NCBI RefSeq assembly: GCF_000313135.1
Contig: NW_004457596.1
Coordinates: forward strand, 180,677-220,336
Source of the DNA: Acanthamoeba castellanii str. Neff
Lineage: Eukaryota; Discosea; Longamoebia; Acanthamoebidae
DNA: 39,660 nucleotides
Direction of reading: 5' to 3'
Part shown: positions 8,851 through 20,100 of the stretch, piece after piece
How positions within the stretch are numbered: the first letter of the stretch is position 1
Layout: every line of letters begins with the position of its first letter
Made by a program: the position numbers and the translations under genes
Notes under the pieces: model-generated
What the model was told of the DNA's origin: nothing
Databases searched by the model: none
What the model saw: only the letters and a program-made list of their open reading frames with translations

Positions 8851-11345
8851 ATGCCAAGGAGAACGGTGAAAAGGAAGAGGGCGGCGGACGACAAGACCGA
8901 CGAGTGGCGAGAGGAGGAGCAAGAGGATCACGATGGCACGACGATCACGACCAGCAGCGCTTCTACTGCAACAACGTGCCATGGAAGCGAAGAAGGAGAA
9001 GGAGGACAAGAAGCAGGAGAGGATGGAGCTGAACACACGCAACCACAGACGCGGCACCAACAGACGGCAGCCAGAAAGAGACAACGCACCACTACGTCGT
9101 CTTCATCAAGCGGCGAAGAGCACCACCAGGAACCCATGATGGACAGCAGCGGGCCTGGCCTCTCAACGGGCAAACAAGTGCTGACGACGAAGCGCCGGCG
9201 AAGAGACGTCTCGCCGTTCGGCACGTCGGTGGCGATCGACGGCGGTGGCGGCGGCGCGACTCACGGCCAGTTCGTCAGCGCGGAGGATCTGAACCAGGCC
9301 GACGATGAGATCGACATCGACCACCAGCAGCACCCTGCGCACCACCACATGCACCACCACCACCACCAGAAGCAGGACGATGGTGACGAAGCGGAAGAGG
9401 CGATGACGACGGGCCGGGCGAAGAAGGCCAAGCCCAGCTCGGCCGCCGAGGCCGGGCTGATCTCGCCCATGCGGGCCTTCGCCGATGCCGAGGCTGCGGC
9501 CGCGGCGGCCGCAGCGGCCGGCGGTCCGTTGGGCAGCTTCGTGGTGCTGCCGGTCGAGATCATGCTCCACCTTCTCTCCTTCCTCTCGGGCAAGGACGTG
9601 GGCCACATCCGGCTCACCAGCTCCGAGTTCAATCGGTACCTTACCCTCCTCCGCGCCGGCCAACACAAACAACAACACAACGAAAACGATAAAGATGAGA
9701 TGACGATGACCTGATGGCGACGACGATGGCGACTTGCTCGCCGGCTAATGCTCGATTTGTTGTTGGCGGGTGGTCGATCGGTGGAATGTGTGATGTGCGT
9801 GCGCAGACTGGGAAAGGACCAACGCTGTGGAGGGTCATCTGCCTGCGCGAGTTCGCGCCCATCCCCAACCGTCTCTTTCAAGAACCCTTCGGAAAGACGT
9901 GGGAGTGGCTGTACAGAAGCAAAGCGGTACGGCCACTCTGTCCCTGTTCTCCCCTTCCTCCCCCCATTCCACCCCAATGCCCAAGAGTGGCCTCATGTGG
10001 CTCACCCTCGCCTCGTGTGTGTGTGTGTGATTGGTGTGTGTGTGTGTGTGTGTGGTGGTTTCTTCTCTCGCGAAAGGTGGTCCACAACTCCAAGGACAGC
10101 ATCAAAGACGGCGAGGTCTGTTGTTACCGGACGAAGGAGTGCAGGTACGCCGTCCTTTATTATTTATTATTTATTTGTTTTAATTATTTGTTTATTTATT
10201 TGTTTTAATTATTTGTTCTTTCCTATGAAGGTACGAGGGCGAGTGGAAGGAGAAAGAGCTGGACGGCTATGGGATAGAGCTCTGGTCGGACGGCGAGGAG
10301 TACGAAGGGTGGAGCACTCAGGGCAGACTCAACGGCTACGGCCGGGCCTCGTACACCTCCGGTACGCCGTCGCCCATTTCCGCACACTCCAGGCCTTGCC
10401 TCCGTGTCGCTGTTTGGCTCACCGTCGTCGTCGTCGTCATGTCTTGGGTGATCAGGCGACACATACATAGGCATGTGGAAGAACGGACTGCGAGACGGGG
10501 GCATTTATGTGTGGAGGTACGCGGTTCGCCTTCGTTCTTTTGTGCACACTCAATCCTCTCGTAACCGTGTTATCTCACCCACCCGGCGTTCTGGTGGTGC
10601 AGTGACGGGTGGCGGTACGAGGGCGAATACTCAGATGGGAAGCTCACTGGCCGCGGCACCCTCTTGTACGTTCCAGCTTCGACCCTTCATTGCGATGAGT
10701 GCGGTGAGACCGCCACAGCGGTCACCATTCTGACCGCTCTGTAATCGGCACGCGAACGTCGTGGCGACTTTACCAGATTCAAGAATGGAAGCAAGTTCAC
10801 AGGGCACTGGCTCGACGGCGAACGACACGGCCAAGGTAAGTAATCATCTCCCTTCGCGCGACGCTCTCTCTCTCTCTCTCGTCGTATGGTATCAGATCTC
10901 GCCTAATCGTAATCGATTGTGCACTCGGTCGGCAGGCACGATGATGTACTTTGATGGCAGCCGCTACGAGGGCGAGTGGAAGCACGACAAGCGGGAGGGA
11001 AGGGGCGTACTCTACTGGCCCACCTCCCCGCCCGCCAACCCAGCACAACAGTCTCCCTCTTCCTCTTCGCCTTTGCCCTCGCCCTCGTCCACCTCTACAT
11101 CTACGTCCTCTCCGTACACACCCTACCCAACGGCTTCTTTCGGCACGTCGCGGCGATCATCTTTCTCTGCGCCTCCATCCACTTCGACTCCACGTTCCGG
11201 ACTCGGCGACTCCTCTTCAGAGGCCTTGAAGCACATGCGGTACGAGGGCTTCTGGCGAGATGACCAAATCCTCGAGGGCGGCAAGGTCCTGTGGGACGAC
11301 GGCGCTGAGTTGTCACTTGAAGAAGCTCTCAAGCGTCTCAGGTAG
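8851..11345 (+). CDS. F-box and MORN-repeat protein
   Basis: Exon 1 (8851-9635) encodes a long polar leader with a nuclear-type KRKR start, His-rich runs (around 9340-9370) and Ala/Gly runs. An F-box follows (SFVVLPVEIMLHLLSFLSGK, continuing to SSEFNR). Exon 2 (9807 to about 9927) gives the LWRVICLREFAP and KTWEWLYRSK segments. Later exons carry MORN repeats in series: YEGEWKEKELDGYGIELWSD, YEGWSTQGRLNGYGRASY, YIGMWKNGLRDGGIYVW, YEGEYSDGKLTGRGTL, FTGHWLDGERHGQGTMMYFD and YEGEWKHDKREGRGVLYW, then YEGFWRDDQILEGGKVLW after a Ser/Pro linker. F-boxes bind Skp1 in SCF ubiquitin ligases, and MORN repeats bind lipid or protein, so a membrane-directed SCF adaptor is inferred. The exon 1 to exon 2 junction does not keep phase by the obvious sites. 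Confidence 0.85.
10013..10054 (+). repeat. (GT)n microsatellite in intron
   Basis: Two GT blocks separated by a short spacer in an intron of the F-box/MORN gene. Confidence 0.92.
10155..10217 (+). repeat. AT-rich TTATTTATTTG repeat in intron
   Basis: Repeated TTATTTATT and GTTTTAATTATTT units just upstream of the MORN exon; the motif TTTGTTTTAATTATTTG occurs twice. Confidence 0.85.
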
Positions 11346-11509
11346 TGAGTGGTGTTCTTCATAAACTTGATCGATAAGCTGTTGGCCTGTTCTTTTGTAA
11401 AAGTCGGGCGGAGCTGACCAATCGGGCTTTTGGCAGAGACAACGGGGGAGGGGCGGAAGAAGAGAGCGGAAGAAAACTGTTGTTGTTGGATAACCTCGCA
11501 AGGTGGCAG

Positions 11510-12478
11510 ATGCACGCCGACAAGGTGGTGCTCTGGGCGGTCTTGGTCTTCTTCGCGGGGTGGGCCACGGTTGCGGACTCGGTCGAGATGTGCGCCTGCC
11601 CCAACCCGCCCGCGTACGGCGTGGTCCCGCTCTTCGAGAAGGTCACATCGGCCCTCTGTGGCGCAGTCCTCTACGCCCCGCCGGAGCTCAACGCGCTCAG
11701 CCAAGGCATCAAGGCCGGCTGCGCCCAGCTGGCCGCCACGGAGCTCCGCGGCACGCTGACCCAAATATCGGAGCTGACCTCCACCACGCAGGAGCTGCTC
11801 AACTCGACCCTCCTGCCCAACTGCCAGCAGGGCCTGGCCCTCAAGCGCCAGTGGGACGCCACCTCCGACCCCGCCCAGCGCGCAGCGCTGGAGGCCGAGT
11901 GGGCTTCCGGCCTCTTTAATGTGACGGTCCACGTCAGTGCCGCACTTGTCCAGGTTCTCGGCCGCTACACCCAGACCCTGCTCCAGCTGCGGCAGAACCT
12001 GACGACGGCCGCCGTGGCCGACTTCGCGTCGGGCGGACTCGACGCCTGCAACCGGGTCAACCATAGCCAGACCCAGCTCGAGTCCGAGCTGGCCTACTGG
12101 GAGGCCGTGCTGAAGAACTGCAGCGGTGTGCCGGAGGTGTGCACCTACGCCAAGGAGCGCATCGCCAACGTGACGGCGCGCGTGGACGCGCTGGCGCCGT
12201 CGGTCCGGTTCTGCGCCGCCTTCGCGCCGGGCCTGACCCAGGCCTACCAAGGGTACCGAGCGGTGGACTTGGACCTGCAGCAGCTGATCAACGGCCTGGA
12301 GCTGGGCCTTCAGAACCCGCTTCAGTACGTGGCGACCATGCTGCAGCAGACCTGTGCCACCCTGTCGAGCCCCACCTTCCTCCTCGGAATGACCGCGGTG
12401 CTCTCCAACCTCAACGAGAACACCCGCACCGACATCCTGCGCCACGACATCTGCGTCATCGAAGCTGTGCCGTGCTAA
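11510..12478 (+). CDS. Intronless secreted Cys-containing glycoprotein, unknown
   Basis: A single uninterrupted reading frame of 322 aa starts at ATG 11510. The track-style start at 11480 is TTG and would spoil the leader. The N-terminus MHADKVVLWAVLVFFAGW is a signal peptide, followed by SVEMCACPNPPAYGVVPLFE. The mature protein is mostly predicted helical, with about ten cysteines and six N-glycosylation sequons (NST, NVT, NLT, NHS, NCS, NVT). No membrane segment or GPI signal is evident after the leader, and the chain ends IEAVPC. It is the only long intronless gene here, which could reflect retroposition or recent transfer, but its codon bias matches its neighbours. No domain was recognised. 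Confidence 0.8.
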   Translation: MHADKVVLWAVLVFFAGWATVADSVEMCACPNPPAYGVVPLFEKVTSALCGAVLYAPPELNALSQGIKAGCAQLAATELRGTLTQISELTSTTQELLNSTLLPNCQQGLALKRQWDATSDPAQRAALEAEWASGLFNVTVHVSAALVQVLGRYTQTLLQLRQNLTTAAVADFASGGLDACNRVNHSQTQLESELAYWEAVLKNCSGVPEVCTYAKERIANVTARVDALAPSVRFCAAFAPGLTQAYQGYRAVDLDLQQLINGLELGLQNPLQYVATMLQQTCATLSSPTFLLGMTAVLSNLNENTRTDILRHDICVIEAVPC

Positions 12479-12710
12479 GTTATCAATACACTCTCCTTGC
12501 CCAGGGTGAGGCGGCAGTTGCGTGTTGTCTGGCACAAGCACGTTTATTTTGTTGTTGTTGTTGTTGTTGCACTTCTCTCCTCGTCCTCATCAAATAAATA
12601 ACCACTCTCTCTTGCGCGCATGCGGGAACGAAGTCGTGACTGAGAAAATCTTTCCTTAGGGGGGCCGGTTCCCTCCTCCGGGTACCCGAGGTCAATCACA
12701 CGTGGTACTT
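12479..12710. other. Intergenic region with TTG repeat
   Basis: 232 bases between convergent stops. It contains (TTG)6-7 near 12549-12570 and an AATAAATAA stretch (12592-12601) that could serve as a polyadenylation signal for the plus-strand gene. Confidence 0.5.
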
Positions 12711-14648
12711 CTACAGCTCGGTCTTGTCGGACGTCGACGATTCGGCCGCAGCGGAGGATGAACCATCCTTCTTCTCCTTCTTGAGGAGCTTCTTGAAACC
12801 TGTGTAAGTCGTCGGGTGTCGGTGTCCGTCAGTGCTACGGAGCTCGGACAAGGAGGGCCGGAGGAAGAAGAAGACAAACAAGACGACACGTACCCTCCTT
12901 CTGCTCGTCGGTGACGGTGGTGGGGAACTTGACCGTGAACTCGACGTGCAGGTCACCGAATCGATCCGAGTCCTCATACATGGGCATACCCTCACCGGGC
13001 ACGGTCATGACGAGGCCTGTGCGTCGCGTCGCGTCGCGTGAGCGAAACTTGGGCACAGAACACGAAGAGAGGGGGGGGGGCTACGCACCTGGCCTGGTGA
13101 CGCCACTGCGCTCGATGGTGATGGCGTGTCCGTCCAGGTGCTTGTAGGTCTTCTTGAAGCCAACGAGGGCCTGCAGAAGGCTGATGGTGGCGTTCATGTA
13201 AAGATCGTTTTCCTTGCGGACGAAGCGAGCGTGGGGAATGGTCTTGATCCTGAACACGAGATCGCCGGGCTGGTAATCGGGGTGCTCGTGCGACTCGCCT
13301 TGGAAGCTCTGTGTTCCAGTGCCGGTGCGTGCCAAGGAGAGGGTCAGAAAGTCGTTGAATGACGAGCCACGCAGCGTAATTAGGCAAGCGACAGTCTGAC
13401 GAGTGAGCGTGGTGGTACACATACGATTTCGTGGCCCTCGCGCATGCCCTTCTCGACGATGACGGTGATGGTGTCCTCGCCGCTCTCCACCTTGTGGCCC
13501 TTGCAGACGGGGCAGGTGCCCTTAACGATCTTACCCTTACCGCCGCACTTGTCACAACTGCGTAGGGGCAGCGGCGCTGTTAGCAATGCAATGCGAGAGA
13601 AGAAGAAGAAGAAGAGACGGGTGTGTGGGGTAGAAGGAGGAGCGAAAGGTCGTACGTGGTCTGCGTCTGGGTGATGAAGCCGGGACCCAGCTGCTGGGTG
13701 ATGAGCCGAACGCCCGAGCCGCCGCACACGGGGCACTTGGTGACCTCGTCGGGGTTCTCCGCGCCGGTGCCGCGGCAGCGGTGGCAGAGGACCTGCTTCT
13801 TCTGGGTCACTGTGAGCGTGCGGCCGTTGTAGAGGTCCTCCAGCGTGGCCTCCAGGTCGACGTGCAGAGGCGGCCCGACGCGCTCCTCTGCTTGAGACAA
13901 GCGAAGGAGGAGAGAATTGCGAAAGGTGAGATGGCGAGTGGATGGAGAAGGTGAAGAAGAAGGTGCAGCAGACACGAGCGTTGGCGGTGGAGAAGGAGGA
14001 GGAGATGAGGAATGAAACCTTCGTGACGCTGGCCGCGCTGGCCACCAGGGAAGCCGAAGCCAAAGGAGTTGAAGAGATCGAAGGGATCGGTGAAGCCGCC
14101 GCCGCCTCGCTGGCCAGCCTGCTGCTTGAGACCCTCCTCACCGTACTGATCGTAGATGCCGCGCTTCTCCTTGTCCTTCAAGATCTCGTAGGCTACACCC
14201 ACAATTATAAAAAGGAATAGATTAATTATGGCTGTTCACTCCATAAAGCGCCAAATTGTCCTCACTCACCACTACTCACTCCTCCTCGGTCCCTTCACCC
14301 TCCTGATTTCTCCATCTTCGCGTAATCACCTCTAAATCGCGGTTAATCTGAGAAATCGCAAAAAAACGTAAAAAGATAAATGGGTAGGCTCGCACCGTGA
14401 GAGAGCTTCTGGAATTTCTTCTTGGCCTCCTCCTGATCAGCTCCCTTGTAGACGTCGGGGTGCCACTTGAGGGCCAGCTTCTTGTAGGCTCGCTTAATGT
14501 CAGCATCGGATGCGCTTCGGTCGAGTCCCAGCAGGCCGTAGTAGTCATCGCCGGCGCTCACCTCCCACGCGCACACCAGGAAGACCAGCACTGCCAGCGC
14601 CACGCCCACCGCCACCGATACACGCCATCCGGCAACCGCTGAACCCAT
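12711..14648 (-). CDS. ER-lumenal DnaJ/Hsp40 co-chaperone (Scj1/ERdj3 type)
   Basis: The gene reads on the minus strand from ATG 14648 to TAG 12713-12711. A signal peptide or anchor ([19 protein letters not shown]) is followed by a J domain ([20 protein letters not shown], with HPD in KWHPDVY). A Gly/Phe region follows ([20 protein letters not shown]). Four zinc-finger repeats are present ([32 protein letters not shown]). Substrate-binding beta domains then appear ([27 protein letters not shown]). The chain ends SDKTEL, a plausible KDEL-type retrieval signal. It would stimulate the ATPase of an ER Hsp70 (BiP) and hand over unfolded clients. About seven introns are present. It shares a divergent promoter with the BRO1 gene that contains a TGACGTCA box. 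Confidence 0.92.
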
Positions 14649-14873
14649 ATCTCACACGATCCTTCGCGTCGCAGCTCGGCCTCGTCTCCACAACTCTTGT
14701 TGTTGCAGCCAAAGTCCGTGAGCGACGCGGCTGCACACCATTGGTTACCTGAGAAATTTCGAAGCGCAGCGCTGACGTCACCAAAAATTGCTTTTTGATT
14801 TTCTTTAGGAAAGAGAAACAAAAAAGAAAAGACAACTCTGCGCCAGAAGTAAGGCGACGAAGACAAGCAGGAG
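14649..14873. promoter_or_regulatory. Bidirectional promoter with CRE-like box, DnaJ / BRO1
   Basis: A 225-bp gap lies between divergent starts. It contains the perfect palindrome TGACGTCA at 14773-14780, the core of bZIP (CREB/ATF) sites and close to unfolded-protein-response elements. This suits the ER chaperone gene on the left. Function is inferred. Confidence 0.5.
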
Positions 14874-16633
14874 ATGCAGAACTCGAGCGACGATGAAGCG
14901 GGTGGTGGCAAGGGCATGCAGCCGGTGATCGTGTTCCCCTTTCGGCTGCCCAAGGCTGGGGCGGTTGCCATCCAGCGCGCCCTCCACACCACGGACGGGG
15001 CCTCACGTGGACACGTCTCGCGCACCTCGGCCCTGCGCGAAGAGCTGGTCGCCGCGCTTACCCCCGCCGGGGGCGGCCAGGTCAGCACGGCGCTGGTGCT
15101 GCAAAAGGCCGAACGGTACCTGCCGTCGCTGTGCGGCCTCGCCTGCGCGCTCACCAACCAGCCGCGGCTGCACCTGAACGAGCCCCTCAACTTCAAGTGG
15201 ACGTCGTCCCTGCGCAAGACCAAGCACAAGACCACCGGGTCACGAAAAATGTACCTCGACTGGGACTTCAAGTTTGAGCTCGTCATGACCCTCAACGTAC
15301 GCCCCCCCCCCTCTAGGTGCTCTTCAAAGCCTAGGCCTGAGCGTGTGTCGTGTGTGCGGTGGTGCGTGTCTGTTGTTTGAACAGACGCTTGGGCTGGGCT
15401 ACGCTCGTCGTGCCAGCGAGGTGCTGTACTCTGGCGCTGGTGGTGGTCAGCCCGACGAGGACCTCAAGCTGGCGGCACTGCTCCTCCGCAAGGCGGCTGG
15501 CGTATTCACGCACCTGGCCGACACCGGTTTGCATGCTCGCGCCTGGCCCACAATGTGGGCGATCGCGCGTGTTGTACTCACTTCCTCCTCGTTGCAACTC
15601 ACGCAGAGATTCCGCGGTGGGTCGGTGTTGCGGACAGAGAAACTGCAGTCGAGTGCAACCACAACATTGCCAAGGCGCTTTCCATGTACTTTCTTTCTCT
15701 CTTATTCACGCGCGACACAGTAGAGGTGAGTGCTGATTGCGTTTCTTCAGCGTCTGCCTCGCTCTGGCACAACAGCTGACCATCAAGAAGGCTCTGGCGG
15801 ACGGCATGAAAAAGGGCATCGTGGCTAAGCTCTCCGCTGAGGTCCGCTCATTCTCTGGGGCATGGCCACACCAACCCGACTCACCGACTTATTCTCTTTT
15901 CTCCTTGGTTGTACCAGGTGTGCCACATGCTTGAAAATGCGCTCTCTCTTGCCAAGATGTACCCCAACCAGCGGCTCGTCAACAAGCACTTCCTCAAGTA
16001 TTTGGAGCTTCAGGTCAACCCCCCCCCCACAACGCAGCACGACTGCGCACGCACCACTTGCAATGCCTGACTCCTCGCTCTACGGTAACAGATAACCATG
16101 AACAAAGCCGTGTGCGGCCGGTTGCTGGCCGCCAGCCACTACGAGCAGGAGAAGCTGGGACATGCCGTTTCTTATGCCCGACTCGCTTACGACACCATTC
16201 AAACGATCAAGCCATTCGTATGCATTTCCATTCTTCTCTCACTGGAGAGTACGCTCACCTTTAACGCAACACACACCACACCACACACACCACACACACA
16301 ACAAACGAGCAGAAGGAGGCCAATCCTCTATTCCCGTACACGAGGGAGGTGCAGGCGGTACAGAACGACGTAGGGCACGTCTTCCGCCTGTATAACATGC
16401 AGAACAACCACGTCTGGGTGCAGAAGGTTCGTAGAAAGCCCCCCTCGTCACATGTGCCTTTCAGGCGGCCGCGCTCTTTCCTCGCTCCTCGCGCAACAAA
16501 CCGCACTCAATGTTGTTGTGCGTGGTTCGTGCAGGAAGTGGACAGCCGCGTTTTGGGTCTTCCCGAGGGCAAGTCGGTGGTCAAGATCGAACCTTTCCTT
16601 CTGCCCGAGCCCGAGTACACCGACATCTTCTAG
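14874..16633 (+). CDS. BRO1-domain protein, BROX-like
   Basis: About eight exons encode roughly 400 aa. The first exon (14874-15296) ends at a consensus donor. Diagnostic BRO1 features are the LNFKWTSSLRKTK segment early on, then DEDLKLAALLLRKAAGVFTH, AVECNHNIAKALSMYFLSLL, HMLENALSLAKMYPNQRLVN and YEQEKLGHAVSYARLAYDTI. These form the tetratricopeptide-like boomerang that binds ESCRT-III CHMP4. The C-terminus (VVKIEPFLLPEPEYTDIF) ends soon after the BRO1 domain, without the coiled-coil V domain of Alix or Bro1. It therefore resembles the stand-alone BROX or Rim20-like class. A role in endosomal sorting or nuclear-envelope repair is inferred from the family. Introns begin with C tracts. Confidence 0.8.
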
Positions 16634-17187
16634 AAGATGACGATGACGATGATGATGATGAGCAAACTCCCTCCCCTTTCTTCTTGTTTCCCTCCTTCGC
16701 TCCTGTCATGTGCTATGTGTGTCGTGCGTCGTGTCCTGTCGCGTGTTGCGTCTCGCGCGGTGTTTCTTTCACAGGGCATTTTCTTTTGTCTTCAATTTCC
16801 CACAGGTGTCGACGTTATTCTTTTCTTGGTCAGCAGCGGGAACGTGGACGACAAGGAGGCCTGAGCCATCTTCATCCCCGCGGGCCGCACTCCCCACCAC
16901 CCTGCCTCGTCTCGTACTCGCTGGAGCCCTACTCGTAGTGGTGAATCGGGGAAGCGACAAACGGACGAGAGACGTGGCGAGAAGCGAGAGAAGAGAACAC
17001 TCCGCCGTCGTCATCAGCTCATCAATTAGGGCGACCCAGCAATTCTTTTAATTGTGTTGTTGGAGATTGCGAAGGAAGCCAGAACCGCGCACGGGAGAGG
17101 AGGAGGAAGGAGATCGACGACATCCGCCGAACTCACACAAGCGAACATTGACCCTCCCCCCTCTTCCACGACTCGAACATCATCGAA
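16634..17187. other. Intergenic region BRO1 / RING gene
   Basis: The 554 bases contain a GATGAC/GATGAT repeat right after the BRO1 stop (16637-16664), then pyrimidine-rich sequence (16670-16830). No coding exon with good codon use was recognised. Short open frames on both strands look like noise. The last ~150 bases are the likely promoter and 5' UTR of the RING gene. Confidence 0.5.
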
Positions 17188-20100
17188 ATGCAAATCTTCG
17201 TGAAGGCCCTGTCGGGGCGGACGATCACGCTCGAGGTGGAGAGCGGCGACACGGTAGAGACTGTGAAGCAGAAGGTGCACGACAAGGAGGGCGTGCCCAA
17301 GGAGCTCCAGCGCCTCATCTGCGCTGGCAAGCAGCTCGAGGACGGCAGGTCATTGGCCGACTACAACATCCAGAAGGAATCGTGCCTGCAGCTCTTCGTC
17401 CGCATCTCCCTCTACGTCGAGAAAATCACCTTCTTCGTCAAAAATTTGGGCGTACTCGGCGGCGATGCGACGAATCCCTCGGCAGCGGTGGCAGTGGATG
17501 GATTGGGCGCCCACGCGCTTATCCATTCGCCGACCGGAGGCGAATTGTGTGCGGCGGCCCTGAAGGATCCCCGCGGCACGAGAGGCGCCCCCGCATGCGG
17601 CCATCTGCACCATCAACACCATCAGCACCTCACGCAACTTCAGCAACAGCAGCTTCAGCAGTACCATCCGCATTACCAACAGCAGTATGCCCAGCAGCAG
17701 CTTCCACTCGAAGTCGCGCTCGCCGCAGTGCCCCCGGCCTCCGCTCTTCCGTCCGACCTCGAGAGGAACCAGCGGTTCGCCTTCCCTCTCTCAGCAACAT
17801 TATATCTTCATTTTTCAATTTCTTCCATCGCCCCTTGCATCGTTCAATCACATCGCCATCCATCCATCTTCTCTACACTCCTTTTTTTCTCTCTGTGATC
17901 TCCTTCCACTTCGCAGCCAACGAAGCTGCTTGCTTTCGCGTGAGAACTGACAGACTGCCACCATGTTCTTCTTCTCTCCCACCACTTCGTGCACCATGCC
18001 ACAGGGAACGGATGCGCGACGCGAAGCGAAGGGAGCGGGAAGGCTACCAGGGCCTTGTCTACCGCCTGGAGGCCAAGACGTCTGACCCTATCGGCTCCGT
18101 CAAGCTGCTGATCGAGCAGAAAGCGGTGCGCCACAGCTCCCCGCCTGCGACATTCGTTCTCTGTGTCCACTCGTTCACTCACGCCACGACGCTACGCCAC
18201 TACAGGGCATCCGAGCGGAGAAGCAGCAGCTCTACTTCGAGAAGTATCAGCAGCCGCTGGAGGACCACGAGTGCCTGGGGCACTACCTCGTCAAGGTGCG
18301 TTTCCTCGCGGCCCTCGCGACACACACACGGCACACACACACACACACACACACGACACACACGACACCCGTGTCCAGAGCTGAACCCCAGGTGCACGTT
18401 GCGTCCACCGCAGGATGGCGATACGCTGTACCTGCTGCGCACGGATGCCGACGACGAGGACTATCACATGAAAGGTAAAAAGGGAAAGGAGGAGAAGGGC
18501 GAGAAGTTAGGTAAGCAAAGAACGCCACCTCATTCGCTTACGCTGCCCCTTCGACCGATTGCGTACATACTCACTAACCTCGGGCGACACAACAACACAA
18601 CACAACAGGCGAAGTGGGAACAGAAACAGAGAAGAAAGAGCGAAAACGGAAGGAAAAGAAGAAGGAGCGAAGAAAGAAGAAGAGGGAGCGGGAGAAGGAG
18701 AAGAAGGAGGAGGAGCGGTTGGAGCGGGAGCGGGAGAAGAAGCGATTGCTGCGAAGGGAACAGGCCAAACGGATGGAGATCGAGATGCGGGAGCGGGAGA
18801 AGGAGATCGAGAAGGAGGTGCTGCAGATGAAGATGATGGAGAAGCAGAAGAAGAAGATCAAGGGCCGCACCAAGCGGAAGCAGGACGCCAAGAAGCGGGA
18901 CAAGGAGAAGAAGGAGAAGGAGCGGGAGCGACGGCAGAAGGAACTCCTCCGGCGCGAGAAGGAGCGACAAATGAAGGCCACCGACCCACCGGCCAAGCCA
19001 CCATCAGCCGCCGCTGCTGCCGCTGCGAAGAGCCTCGCCGCCGCCGGGCAGCAGCCACAGGCGGCCGGCGCCGCCTGCGGGAAGCCCGCCGACGGCCTGG
19101 CGCAGCCCCGGGCGTTGAACGGCGCGGCAGCTGGCGGCGGGCTCCTGAACAGGGTCCCGTCGGCCAGGCGGCAGTCGTCGCCACCGGGGTCGATGGGGTT
19201 CGTGTCCGAGGCCGGGGACTGTATGCTGACCAAGGACGAGGAGGCCCTGCTGGCCGCCGCGGACGAGCGGGAGCTGACAGAGTCCGAGCACGAGTGGATC
19301 CGCGAGATGGAGAGCCGCGAGCGGCGCAAGCTGATGTGGCTCGAGGGCGCCAAGAGCGAGGGCAAGCTGTCGGCGGCCGAGCACCAGCACCTCCAACACC
19401 TCCAGCAGCAGCTGCAGCGCGGCGCCGGACACCTCGGACACCACGCGCATCCCCACGCGCACCTCCCGCATCACCACCCGCACGCCTACCATGCCAACAG
19501 CGCCGACCTCGACGACGACGACGACGATGAAGACGACGAGGACGACGAGGAGGAAGAAGATGACGAGGACGACGATGACGACGAGGAAGAGGAGCGGGAC
19601 TACGTCGGCGGCGGCAGCATCACCATCGACCCGGCCTCGCGAGCGCATCGGTTCGTCGACGCGCGAACGCTCGAGCTCGAGGAGAAGCGGAAGGGCCTGG
19701 AGGAGGAGCAGCAGCGCAAGATGCGAGAGATCGAGAAGAAGCGGAAGGAGATCGAGGAACGGATACGCATCGAAATGGAGGAGCGGCGCAAGCGTGAGCT
19801 GCGGGAAAAGGAGGAAAAGGAGCGGGCCGAAGCGGCGGCGGCGGCGGCGGCGGCGGCGTTGGCGGCCCAGCAGGCCCAGCAGCGGCTGCAGCTCGAGGCC
19901 AAGGAGCGAGAGCGCAAGGAGCACGAACAGCGGGAGCGGGAGAACGCCGCCCGGAAGCAGGCCGAGCTCGTCGCCCAACAGCAGCAGGCGCAGAAGCTCA
20001 AGGAGCAGCAGCAAAAGGCGGCCAAGGAGAAGGCTGCAGCCGCCGCCGCCGCTGCTGCAGCGGCCAAGGAGAAGGCCGCCGCCACCGCGCAGCAGCCAGC

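Noticed and set aside
11123..12541. 472-codon minus-strand open frame over the secreted protein gene
   Set aside because: The plus strand has a signal peptide, sequons and better codon bias; the minus frame crosses into the MORN gene and shows no domain.
14343..14648. Mitochondrial DnaJ
   Set aside because: The N-terminus is a long hydrophobic leader rather than a basic amphipathic presequence, and the KTEL end favours the ER.
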